Shown here: piece after piece, positions 30,301 to 38,500 of the stretch
Numbering within the stretch: position 1 is the first letter of the stretch
How the letters are laid out: each line of letters begins with the position of its first letter
Source of the DNA: Ostrinia nubilalis
Lineage: Eukaryota; Arthropoda; Insecta; Lepidoptera; Crambidae
DNA: 64,000 nt
Direction of reading: 5' to 3'
Assembly: GCF_963855985.1 (NCBI RefSeq)
Contig: NC_087106.1
Coordinates: forward strand, 14,400,012 to 14,464,011
Notes under the pieces: model-generated
Told to the model about the DNA's origin: nothing
The model's database searches: none
Seen by the model: only the letters and a program-made list of their open reading frames with translations
Position numbers and translations under genes: made by a program

Positions 30301-32561
30301 CAGCAATGCCGCGCTGCCGATTTCATAGTGTTTTGCAGTTTGCGGTCTGCGGCCCGTCTTGGAATTGTACCTTAAATCTTAATATTTGTTACCAACTTGT
30401 CTGGCATTCCCTGGCACCATCTAATATGCCAGCCTGTTTTACCCTTATCATACATAGGTGTCGTCTTAGTTGGTACATAAAGTAGCTACGAGTATGTGGG
30501 TCACGCAGCATCTTGCTATTTGAATTATACCTACATTTTTGAAATTCTAATAATTCCGTAACCGAAATTATCCGAAACTTTCGGATAATCTGAAATGATT
30601 TCATATCCGTGACCGTAACCGAAACCGGTATAATATTATTCTAATATCCGTAACCGTATCCATAACCGAAACTTCATATCCTTATTATCCCTGTTACCAA
30701 GTACAAGTGCAGGCAGAGCAGGTAGTAACGGCGCGCACGCACGGGTGACTTTTGTCACAGTATGTCAACTACTAATTACTGTCATGGTGGCAAAAGTTTC
30801 TGTGACTGACTGTACGGTAGTCAGTCACAGAAACTTGAATTTTGGGCACATTAGAATAATAATTTTTAACCAAGGTAGATAAAGTTAAAAACGGGATCAT
30901 TTCCAAAAAACCAAAAATTGTCGACAATTACAGCAAGAATTTACCAAGTGTTATACCATTTTGGAATCCTTACTAAATGCGCCAAATTATGACGTCACAT
31001 GCCACACTTGCGTAGTACTTTTTTTTTTTCAGTACAGTCAGTTTAAACTAGACAAAATTTTTATTTTGAATTTTTTTTTGGGAATAATGTATTTTTTTTA
31101 TCCAAGCTGGAGCAGCTGGTTTTGTAATTTTGATAACAATTTAGAGAAGCATTATTCAGGGTTACATAACAAAAAAAAAATTTGGAAAAAGTGAAGATTT
31201 GTGGCAACACGAGTAAAAAGACCGTCACCTGGAGTAGAAATTTTTGTTTTTTTTTTAAATGCCCATTATTTTGAAAATATGCCACATAGATTTTTTTTTA
31301 TATTTTTCTGATAACCAGCATAACTTGCCTCAACACCCAGTTCCGGCTTGACGTTACATTACGGGACACCCTGTATACAGGGTGTTAGGTAAATGGGTAT
31401 ATGAGCCGATGCTAGCCCATGTTAACATGGTCATATAAATGGTATGGTGAAGTCAGAAAATTGATATCTTCATTTTAATTATTTTAATTTTCATACAAAT
31501 CGGATTTTATAAAATTTATTTTGTATGAAAATTTAAAAAAAAATTATGATATCAAATTTCTGACTTCACCATACCATTTATATGCCCATGGTAACATGGG
31601 CTAGTGTCGGCTCATATACCCATTTACCTAACACCATGTATAAGAGCAAAATATTTGACGATTTGTAAGAACTATTTAATAATAGTCTATACAAATAAAG
31701 AAATTTTGACTTTGACTGACTATCGTGATTATGATAACGAATTCACCGCACCATGTTTCGTCCACCAGGTGACGCTGGTGTCGAACCTGGAGGCGTTCGG
31801 GTTCAGCCTGGCGGCGCTGGCGCACGTGTGCCAGCAGGGCGTGGCGGCGTCCTGCGGCGTCACGCGCTCGCCCGGCGCCAAGCACGACCAGCTCATGCTG
31901 CAGGGCGACCAGGTGACGTGATCAATATTGACTAAAGCCCGGTCCGTGTGCACGTAGAATTTTGTCCAATGACCCCTAGCTACCCATCCTTATCGCTCGC
32001 GCGTAATTATATTGCCGTCGCGACTGTGCGATGCTATCGCGGCGACAGCAACATAATTACGCGCGATAAGCGATAAGGATGGGTAGCTTGGGGTCATTGG
32101 ACAAAATTCTACGTGCTCACAGACCAGACTATAGTCCCGTAAACATCCTCCACAGACCTACTTCTAGTAAAGGACGTTATAAAGTCACAAGCATGGGCGT
32201 ATCCAGGGGTATCCGATTTTGATGAAAATTGGCATATTACATAGGTACCTAGTTTATGTCCCGGGAAAGGACATAGGGTAGTTGTTATCCAGGTTTTTGA
32301 AACAGGGACGCGCGCGATAAAGTTTTTCTGTGACAAAATTCCTCGCGGGCGAAGCCGCGGGCGGAAAGCTAGTAACTATTAATCTTCTTATATCAAGGAG
32401 ATTTAATTATTTTTTGAATTTTTTAATGATGGTATTATTTACTAATAACTTCTTTTTCTCATTTCCAGACTTATTTTGTCGCCAAATTGCTGATAGAAAA
32501 ATATGGACTACCCAAGAAATTCGTGGAAGGAGCAGACAAGGCACTCAAGAAAAAAAAGTGA
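18381..32561 (+). CDS. eIF2D: Eukaryotic translation initiation factor 2D (ligatin)
   Basis: Coding exons: 18381-18436, 18515-18773, 19557-19717, 20606-20750, 20872-21034, 21280-21409, 21518-21614, 22124-22326, 23820-23958, 24863-25015, 31769-31912, 32469-32561. All introns are GT-AG and the phases join without conflict into 580 aa, close to the human protein (584). The start MFVKPYKLKSN matches the family N-terminus. Residues 1-205 are the N-terminal and PUA domains (PTVCTLWKIPEFLPT, VAGGAPLYLPGVV). A winged-helix region follows (LDVKKSSYKKMGKFL, about 320), then a SWIB/MDM2-like region (about 385-450) and a C-terminal SUI1 domain (about 470-570, GNKKVTLVSNLEAFG). The tail is lysine-rich. 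The family delivers tRNA to the P site without GTP and helps recycle 40S subunits. Intron 10 (6.75 kb) splits the SUI1 domain and is full of repeats. Confidence 0.95.
19142..19415 (-). mobile_element. RTE-type LINE, 3' end fragment in eIF2D intron 2
   Basis: The minus strand encodes an RTE reverse transcriptase tail containing KWQWAGHI, LEWRPRTGKRSVGRP, TRWTEDLIKVAGKRW and LGEAYVQRW. The stop is followed by the CATCATCATCATCAT (plus-strand view) microsatellite at its 3' end. It is 5'-truncated and lies inside intron 2, antisense to the gene. Confidence 0.8.
19753..20290. mobile_element. TA-flanked TIR element in eIF2D intron 3
   Basis: The left end CACTGGTCATCATAAAAATC and the right end, read in reverse, CACTGGTCAACACAAAAATC form terminal inverted repeats of about 28 bp. 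Both ends are bordered by TA, the target duplication of Tc1/mariner-type transposons. The 538-bp interior has no transposase frame, so it is a non-autonomous copy. Confidence 0.75.
21649..21863 (+). repeat. Dispersed CCGCGG-type lepidopteran repeat (copy 1)
   Basis: The repeat begins CTTTCCGCCCGCGGCTTCG and ends TTTCGCATTTATAATATTAG, with a short (CAGA)n stretch before the end. Other copies are at 32,215-32,377 (-), 42,975-43,168, 28,281-28,615 (diverged) and 47,418-47,662. I recognise the family as abundant in Lepidoptera but cannot assign its class. It sits in intron 7 of eIF2D. Confidence 0.7.
21975..22055 (-). repeat. RTE-like 3' fragment in eIF2D intron 7
   Basis: A short stretch contains GACGTCCACTGCTGGACAAA and CTGCCCGCATCCAG, shared with the better preserved RTE-like copy at 27,597-28,040. 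It ends about 70 bp before the acceptor of exon 8. Confidence 0.55.
22396..22584. repeat. Near-perfect foldback (189 bp) in eIF2D intron 8
   Basis: The left arm starting AATGAGGGTTTTCGCG and the right arm ending CGCGAAAACCCTCATT are reverse complements over about 80 bases, differing only next to a short central loop. This is the structure of a hairpin MITE. No target duplication is evident. The arms are so similar that the element must be young or maintained by gene conversion. Confidence 0.75.
22698..23611. repeat. Cluster of CAGGGTGTTAGG foldback elements
   Basis: Four copies or partial copies of one foldback family lie in intron 8: a left half (about 22,700-22,840), a copy with a shortened right arm (23,013-23,216) followed by a right-arm piece (23,220-23,285), a full copy (23,288-23,551, 264 bp, flanked by TA) and a right-end piece (23,554-23,609). 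Ends are CAGGGTGTTAGGTAAATGGG and its complement. A fifth full copy is at 31,378-31,638. TA borders suggest Tc1/mariner-type mobilisation. Confidence 0.75.
22842..23010 (+). repeat. CTAGCTGACCCGGCGAAC dispersed repeat
   Basis: The stretch starting ACTAGCTGACCCGGCGAAC and continuing to ATGTTATGTCGTGACAAC matches a widespread insect dispersed repeat as I recall it. It separates two members of the foldback cluster. Its class is not determined from sequence alone. Confidence 0.5.
23971..24308. repeat. Palindromic MITE plus 120-bp flank, tandem copy 1
   Basis: A 214-bp palindromic element (23,971-24,184) begins TAAAGCCTGGTCCGTGAGCA and closes with the complement. It is followed by a flank containing the lepidopteran repeat motif ACCGACTTCAAAAGGGGG. 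The whole block recurs at 24,356-24,692, so the two copies arose by a local tandem duplication inside intron 9 of eIF2D. It starts only 12 bp after the exon 9 donor. Confidence 0.75.
24356..24692. repeat. Palindromic MITE plus flank, tandem copy 2
   Basis: This second copy of the unit at 23,971-24,308 has its palindrome at 24,356-24,569 (also 214 bp). Arms differ from copy 1 by scattered substitutions and the flank by small indels (for example TTTCTTCACC versus TTTCACC). Further copies of the palindrome are at 31,933-32,132 and, as a half-element, at 41,824-41,889. Confidence 0.75.
24705..24799. mobile_element. End fragment of the CAGTGTGAGTCACG foldback family
   Basis: This 95-bp fragment ends ACGTGACTCACACTG and contains ATAAAAATAGGTCTAG. 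It is the right end of the large foldback found complete at 40,612-41,715 in the kinesin gene. It lies in intron 9 of eIF2D, 64 bp before exon 10. Confidence 0.7.
25505..25617. mobile_element. Small MITE with TTGTGAA-type TIRs
   Basis: The left end TTGTGAATTCCGTCAGATTA and the right end in reverse TTGTGAACTCTGTCAGTTTA match closely. An additional perfect palindrome GTCAGATTATAATCTGAC lies just inside the left end. It is about 113 bp long and non-coding. Confidence 0.6.
27597..28233 (-). mobile_element. RTE-type LINE 3' fragment with internal tandem duplication
   Basis: The minus strand from 28,233 encodes an RTE reverse transcriptase tail with RRRTKVTDIARRIAKIKWQW, WAGHIARRDDGHWG and LEWRPRAGRRSVGRPPTRW before the frame breaks. 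The 3' part is duplicated head to tail: 27,597-27,820 (224 bp) and 27,821-28,040 (220 bp) are nearly identical, differing mainly by a 4-bp CTAG insertion in the left copy. The duplication happened after insertion because it cuts across coding and 3' sequences. Confidence 0.8.
28281..28615 (+). repeat. Diverged CCGCGG-type repeat, interrupted
   Basis: The left part (28,281-28,450) resembles the copy at 42,975-43,168. The typical end TTTCGCATTTACCTATAATATTAG appears only at 28,585-28,612. About 130 bp of unrelated AT-rich DNA separates the two pieces. Confidence 0.5.
30117..30693. mobile_element. hAT-like non-autonomous element with 8-bp TSD
   Basis: The element begins CAGGGATGTTATGG and ends with CCTTATTATCCCTG. 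It is flanked by a perfect 8-bp duplication TTACCAAG (30,109-30,116 and 30,694-30,701). CAGGG termini with 8-bp duplications are the signature of the hAT superfamily. The interior is built of repeated CCGTAACCGTAACCGAAAC-type motifs and a nested inverted repeat. It inserted into the loop of the giant foldback. Confidence 0.85.
30241..30375. repeat. Nested inverted repeat inside the hAT-like element
   Basis: The left arm starting TAAGGGTACAATTATTCC and the right arm ending GGAATTGTACCTTA pair over about 40 bases, interrupted by a short insert in the right arm. The motif CTGCAAAACTCTATGAAATC has its complement in the other arm. It may be a third-level nested MITE or a native part of the hAT-like interior. 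Confidence 0.6.
31378..31638. mobile_element. CAGGGTGTTAGG foldback, full copy
   Basis: This 261-bp hairpin element of the family clustered at 22,698-23,611 has TA on both sides (31,376-31,377 and 31,639-31,640). It lies directly against the end of the giant foldback, separated only by TATA. A LINE-like tail motif (TTTTGACTTTGACTGAC, about 31,703-31,720) follows shortly after. Confidence 0.8.
31933..32132. repeat. Palindromic MITE (TAAAGCCCGGTCCG family) in eIF2D intron 11
   Basis: The third copy of the palindrome is about 200 bp long and has a shorter centre than the 214-bp copies in intron 9. It begins 20 bp after the exon 11 donor, a position much like that of copy 1 after exon 9. Confidence 0.7.
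32215..32377 (-). repeat. Dispersed CCGCGG-type repeat, reverse copy
   Basis: The reverse complement shows CTTTCCGCCCGCGGCTTCG at its start and the GTCACAGAAAAACTTTATCG and CCCGGGACATAAAC blocks in family order. The usual 3' end is missing. It lies in intron 11, 90 bp before the last exon of eIF2D. Confidence 0.65.
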
Positions 32562-32576
32562 TTAACTTTATGAAAT

Positions 32577-32618
32577 AATAAAATGTTGAGCTAAGCCAGT
32601 GAAAGTGATTAAAATAAA
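32577..32618 (+). terminator. Polyadenylation signals of eIF2D
   Basis: Two AATAAA hexamers lie 16 and 52 bases after the stop codon (32,577-32,582 and 32,613-32,618). Either would give a very short 3' untranslated region. A run of complementary TTTATT at 32,638-32,647 could serve the convergent gene. Confidence 0.6.
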
Positions 32619-33453
32619 CACAAACTTGCAAAGCATCTTTATTTATTATTTAATAACTATTACCTATTTGTAAGATCTCTGCATGTTAACTTGCCTAGAT
32701 TTGTGTAAAACACATTAACTCTAGTATGGCAACCATTGTTCTCTAATTTCTTACAATCACATACTAACTAACTACCATATCCAAAGTATTTGTTAATACA
32801 ATTAATTAATATTGTTATAATGATGCATGGAAGACTTTAAGACTAAAATTCATTTCATTCTTATTTTCTAATTACTAAAATCTAAGTTTATATTTTTGTA
32901 TCTTTACAATACAATAAAAGCATGATTTATAAAGTGCATTTTATGATTTCTTGTTGCATTCAATTTATACATACAATATTTAAAATTTCACTATGCTAGA
33001 GTTAGGGTGGGTTGATGTCCGTATTTCATTTGTTTATGTACAATACAAAAATAACACAAAATCAATATAAAAATAGAAATCTGGTTCCAATTCTACTGTT
33101 CATTTTGAACAACAAATAAATGGAAGATACTACAGCTATGTAAATATAAATTTAGATTATATCTAATATAAGAAAAGCCACAACCAATGTAAGTAGTAAG
33201 TAATTATAATCTAATTCGCTCACCAATACTATTACATTTTAGTTTACCACACAAGTTTCACACATTTCAACCATTCTGCATTTTTACACTAAACAATTTT
33301 GAGAGATCACAAAAATATCTAATAGGCAAAAAATATTTCAATACAAAACTATGCACTTGTTTCTGAAATACAATCGATTTCACGTATGAAACTCGCTTCC
33401 TGGAGAAGGTGTGGGTTCATAAACTAATCAAAAACAATGTGTACAACAATATC
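32619..33453. other. Convergent 3' region between eIF2D and the Nek2-like gene
   Basis: About 0.8 kb of AT-rich DNA without repeats I recognise. It probably contains the 3' untranslated region of the minus-strand gene ending at 33,454. No further exon is seen. Confidence 0.5.
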
Positions 33454-35430
33454 TTACACTTTAGCTGAAGATTTGAACTTGAAGGGCGTTTTGAACGGTA
33501 GCAGAGACTTCCTTTTGGCCTTCTTCAGCTCCGGCGGCGCGGGCGGCGTCTGCGTCACGCCCGGCCGCGCGCCGGCCCGCGTGCGCTCCGCCACGTTGCC
33601 GCCGCTCGCCCGGCTCACGCGGGACTCCACGCTCCACTGGCTCCTCACCGAAGACAATGACAATCTTGATTCATTGGAAATCTTGGATATGAGGCTAGAT
33701 TTTGAAGGAGTCTTCCTGATGTTCGCGTCGCTCGTGTTTGTTATGTCTGAAAATATGTTCTTCGAGGTCCTGGCCTGTTTGGAAGGAGAGGAGTGACTCC
33801 AGTTTACGGCCGATCTCTTCTCGGAGGCCATCTTCTCCATGTCCAAGTACTTGAACTTGCTGATATCTTTAGTGGGTTTCGTCTCGTTTCTTGGCAATTG
33901 ATACCCATCCCTGTCCACGTTTTCCAGCTCATAAAAAGTGAGAGTGACGCTCTCGTCGCTCTCGATGAATGGATTCGATGAAGTGAAGTGCACTTTCTTG
34001 GTTCCGACCTCAGGGAAGATGTTGCGCCGGGGCATATTGTCTTTAGTGAACCTGGTGGACGTGACGATGATGCTGCCGTCGCCGGCGTCGGCCGACAGGG
34101 AGCTGTCGAGGTCCTCGTAGGCGTAGCTCTTGCGGCGCGGGCGCGCGCGCACGGAGCCCGAGCGCCGCTGCCGCCGCCGCGACACCCACTCGGGCCGCTC
34201 GCCGGCCTGCGTGATGACGGGAGGCAGAGTTATACCGTCACTCTCGCCCCCGCACGGCTCATCTTGGGTGTCATTCAGGGGCACTATTTTGGCAGCAGGA
34301 CTGTTCACTATCTCTTTTGCGATGAGATCTCTCTCCCTTTTGTTGAGTGACTCCTCCCTTTGTCTCAGTGCTATGAGACGAGTCATCCATTGCTGGCTCA
34401 GAGTCTCCTCTGACACTTTCTGAGGGCACGCCGACCTTTCCATGGCCTCACTGTATGGTCTTCTGCATCTAGGTACGAAGCCTGGCAGCTCAAGAGCCAA
34501 CGCAGCCAGTGTTGGAGACAAAGATCCTCGTGCAGATTTAGCTTCCTCGATTTGTAAGTTGTGTGACACTTTTGGGCTGAGATTGATGTAAATGGGACTG
34601 TCCACCGGTTTGATTATTCTTCTAGGAGCAGGCTCAACTACTTTACACAGTTCCACTGCTTTCTGGGAGTCACATTTGTTTGCTTCTGATGCACAGTGTG
34701 AATAATCCGCTGCCACAAGGATGTCCGCCAGGTGCTTAGGTCTACGATGCGTTTCGAGATTGGCCAGCACAGTGGGATGATAAAGAACGACATCGGGACG
34801 GAGATTGACGTTTTTGTCATCTGTGAGAAAACCGACAACATCGCTAAGATCGTCGCTGTAGTGGTATTCTTTAATTTTGGTGTCGGTTGCGCTCGCTCTA
34901 TAGCAAAGTATGTGCATAATGTCTCCGATTTGCCGCATGAAGTCCGGTGTGGTGGTGGTCGCCAAGTCGTAGCAGTTCACGCGCAGCTGACCTCCTTCGT
35001 CGACGAATATCGCGTCTGGTGTTACACATTTCTGAAGCACAACAAAGTATAGGTCCTCGATGAGCTTGCACACCCGCGCCAGCTCTAGGAGCAGGTGCCA
35101 GAGGAAGCCCTCGGCGAAGAACTTGTCCGTGGCCTTGCAGACGTCCAACAGCTCCTGCACACTTCGCCACGAGTTGTACTCGAGAACAAAGTACAGTGTC
35201 TTGGACGGTCCGTGAAGTATAGTATCATAGTATCGCAGCAGGTTCTCGGAAGTCACTTTGCTTATTGTTTTCACTTCGTTGACGACGTTTTGTATTTGAG
35301 CGTCCGAGTACGCGGAGCAATTGTACGCCTTCCACGCAAATATGTTGTTGGTGACCTTGTGTCTCACTTTATAGAACGTACCTCCGCAGAAAACGTCTAA
35401 AACTTGATAATTCTTCAATTTTTCCGTCAT
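33454..35430 (-). CDS. Nek2-like protein with degenerate (pseudo)kinase domain
   Basis: A single uninterrupted 658-codon frame from ATG at 35,430. Residues 8-240 align with a NIMA-related kinase domain, closest by eye to Nek2 (NYQVLDV, FAWKAYN, ENLLRYYDTI, LYFVLEY, RPKHLADIL). The ATP-anchoring lysine is kept (K34), but the glycine loop is shortened (FCGGTFYKV). The HRD motif is QKC (133-135), the catalytic-loop Lys and Asn are T137 and A140, and DFG is CYD (153-155). It should therefore lack normal catalysis. Residues 350-380 form a charged helix (RLIALRQREESLNKRERDL), probably a coiled coil. The C-terminus is basic with PFKTPFKFK. Nek2 acts in centrosome and mitotic control; the role here is inferred. 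The absence of introns suggests a retrogene or intron loss. Confidence 0.75.
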   Translation of the reverse strand: MTEKLKNYQVLDVFCGGTFYKVRHKVTNNIFAWKAYNCSAYSDAQIQNVVNEVKTISKVTSENLLRYYDTILHGPSKTLYFVLEYNSWRSVQELLDVCKATDKFFAEGFLWHLLLELARVCKLIEDLYFVVLQKCVTPDAIFVDEGGQLRVNCYDLATTTTPDFMRQIGDIMHILCYRASATDTKIKEYHYSDDLSDVVGFLTDDKNVNLRPDVVLYHPTVLANLETHRRPKHLADILVAADYSHCASEANKCDSQKAVELCKVVEPAPRRIIKPVDSPIYINLSPKVSHNLQIEEAKSARGSLSPTLAALALELPGFVPRCRRPYSEAMERSACPQKVSEETLSQQWMTRLIALRQREESLNKRERDLIAKEIVNSPAAKIVPLNDTQDEPCGGESDGITLPPVITQAGERPEWVSRRRQRRSGSVRARPRRKSYAYEDLDSSLSADAGDGSIIVTSTRFTKDNMPRRNIFPEVGTKKVHFTSSNPFIESDESVTLTFYELENVDRDGYQLPRNETKPTKDISKFKYLDMEKMASEKRSAVNWSHSSPSKQARTSKNIFSDITNTSDANIRKTPSKSSLISKISNESRLSLSSVRSQWSVESRVSRASGGNVAERTRAGARPGVTQTPPAPPELKKAKRKSLLPFKTPFKFKSSAKV

Positions 35431-35574
35431 CTTTATTAAATTTTAATATAAAAACAAGGAATATTACATTTTGTAACCGAAACAAAGCCACCGAAATTTT
35501 GAAACAGATCGACCGTTACGGCTGTAGTGACGCTTGTAAAGTTTGTCGATTAAAATTACAATAATTAAGAATGG

Positions 35575-35588
35575 TATCGATATCGATA
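35575..35588. promoter_or_regulatory. Two overlapping DRE motifs (TATCGATA)
   Basis: TATCGATATCGATA contains two overlapping copies of the palindromic DRE core, about 145 bp upstream of the Nek2-like start codon. In Drosophila this motif binds DREF and marks promoters of replication, cell-cycle and housekeeping genes. That suits a Nek-type gene, though binding in this species is inferred. Confidence 0.55.
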
Positions 35589-38500
35589 TCCTCGTAGCTC
35601 ATAGCCGTGAATATTGTTCCAATTAAATATAAATGATTTAATAACTTTATTAATATAATAGATACTTACTTGATAACCTGCTTGATACTCGATGCGCGCC
35701 CAATCTCAGTCTTTCAATGTTTTTATAAATTTATCACTTCACTACACTTCATAACGCAAAATAACACCACATTTGTTTAGTAAAATCATTTAAACAATAA
35801 ATTAAAAGCATTAAAACAGATCAACCATGCTTCCCGTTCAACTACCTACCCTCCACGGCACGGAAGAATCCCCCCATGCCATGACCTCTTTAGAAAAATA
35901 GGGTAGTCGTTAAACATTAAACTGCCAAACATGAAGCTTTACTTTTCCGCCAAAAACTTCCTGCATTGTCTAATCTCGTTATTAAATTAAAGATATCGTT
36001 TTTTGAAAAACGATCCCTGTAAAAAATCTAAAATTAAGTTTTTAAAAATAAAATAAATGGAATAATAATAATAATAACACTTTATTGTACACCACCCCAC
36101 CCACCACAACACAAAAAAGTAGGAGATACACAGGAACTTTATATTTAGGTTTTTATGTAAAAATAAGATTACTTATATATTTTATATGTGTATTTATTTA
36201 TTTTATTGGGCTATCAACATGAGATACAGTATTATACACAATTAAAAAAATTAAGCCAAAGGTCTCTAGCTAACTGCTCCCACACAAACGATAACCACAG
36301 CATGCATAATATTATAATGTAAGCAACCCGTGAACTTTACACAATACAATAACATAATATAGTACCTAATTACAACTTTGAATTTAAACAACAAAAAGAA
36401 AGCAACAAAAAAATAAAATAATAAGAGGCCTCCTAGATGCATGCCACCAGGGGCACGTCACCCGTCTTAATTGTTTTTAAGAAACCAGCGAGGCTTTTAT
36501 ATTTTTTCGAGTGTATATTTTTGCTTGTCTACCTTTTGTCAAATAAATCATTTTATTATTCTATTCTCATGCACGTTTACACGAACTCATCCGGGTTCAA
36601 AAAAAAATTAATTTAAAGTTCCTGGAAACCTGAGGATTTTTTTACTTGTCTTGTAATGTTTATTGCAGAAATATTAATTTTAACTTTAAGTTTTACAATA
36701 TTTTCTTTAAAAGATTATAATAGTAATTTTTGCATAAATTAATCGTTCCTACAATAATGAACAATGTTTGCTCTCGAGCGTGCACTTCACTATTACAAGA
36801 TACGTTCGGAAATTTATATTAATTGTAAACTTCAGAATTATTTTCACATTTAATGCAGTGAAATAAGTAATATTTACAAAATGTTGAAGCAAAAAGTTAG
36901 TTGGAATTTGAATTTTATTGGAATTAATATTATTTTCATGATTTATTTCATAAATTAAATAGTCATGGGGTTGAATCGGAACAAAACATACTATTTGTCA
37001 AACTTTTGGCGGCAATTTTAAATTTTCTAGATTCATTACAAGGTTTGTAATCCAATACACAAATAATTTTATTATTCATAAAGGTTTTCTTTAATTACCT
37101 TGGAATCATTTCAGCATGTAAATACTTTATACATATTACTTACTGCCGCCATGAAGACTCAGTATGTGTTGATATACCTACCTACGTAACAAGGTTATGT
37201 AAATAAAACAAAGATGAATAAAATTGAAAATATTTTATTGGTGAGTATAAGCTTGTATGCGGCACAGCTGACTAGCGCTTTCAAATATATCCATATATCA
37301 CATGATTTCATCCTTCGGATCAAAAGTAATTTAAACACAGTAATTAATAAGCCAAAAAATCAGAGTACATCATTAATTTTAAAATACCTATAGCTTTACA
37401 TAAGTAAAAAATTATGCTTTGCCGTGAGCAAAAGATAATGGTATCCAATATTTTTTGGCGTTAACTGAGAGAACAAGACACTGCTTGTGACAGCGGTTTG
37501 CGGTGATTTATTCAACTTAAGGGCTTATTATTCTATTTACTAATGATGATGATAATAAAATTAACTGTTTCAAATTCGTAGTCCGGATGACTGGTATCGA
37601 AAAAGTATTGTGCGAATTTAGCAACTTACCTACACTATGTCTAATACTTTTTAAATACCTACTATACGAATATTTACAATATTTGTTTACAAGAACCATT
37701 GACTAGAAACCGTGTCTAGAAATAATATAACGCATTCACTAATGAAATTTACAAATAAAGGAACATGATCACTTTAATATCAATACAATACGTGGGACAA
37801 GCTACATGGAATGACCGGTGCCATCTTTGGTAACACATTTGAACATTCAGTGCGCGAGCGACGCGTCGATGTAGCAGCAGCTCATAAATATTTCAAATAC
37901 ATCGCGTACAAATCAATTTCAATACATAATTATAACAAACTACCTAATATCACTCGCTTCAACACGAACTGGACTATCGAAGCGCAAAATAAAATTTAAA
38001 AAATATAACAACGGTAAAATAAAATCGTATATAAAACAAACGACAACCTAAATTGACTAAACAAACCAAAATTCAGATACAAAAAAATAGTTTGGCATGT
38101 TCAGGGATTTCATTTCTGCCTCGCATTTACAAAATCTATGCGGGATTTAGAAATTCATTTTTTTCCAAATAGATACCAATACAATAATAATCATCTGGAT
38201 ATTTTGCCTACAATTTATTTGAATCATACAAAAAATGACATTTCGGCGATTTCTAGTTAATTAAATTTACGGTTGACTAAACTAGAGGCAATTCTGGGAC
38301 ATACAAACCTATCACAAGTATAAATAACAGTTAAATTAAATTGATAACTGTAAAAGTGTGTAATATGCATAGTATGGTATCTATCGGGGAAAACTTGCGC
38401 TTTTACTTGAGCGAGTGCATATACTCGTTCACACACAAAGCGCAACTGCCCTGTAAATACTGGAAATTAATAAACTGAGATCATAATAATTACTCATTCA

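Larger units (their letters stand above)
29507..31373. mobile_element. Giant foldback element in eIF2D intron 10
   Basis: Left arm 29,507-30,050 and right arm 30,828-31,373 are inverted copies of each other over about 545 bp. The ends are CAGGGTGTCCCGTAATG and its complement, bordered by TA on each side (29,505-29,506 and 31,374-31,375). The 777-bp centre contains a separate hAT-like insertion. No transposase is encoded. Transcripts of intron 10 could fold into a very long hairpin. It abuts the next foldback at 31,378. Confidence 0.85.
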
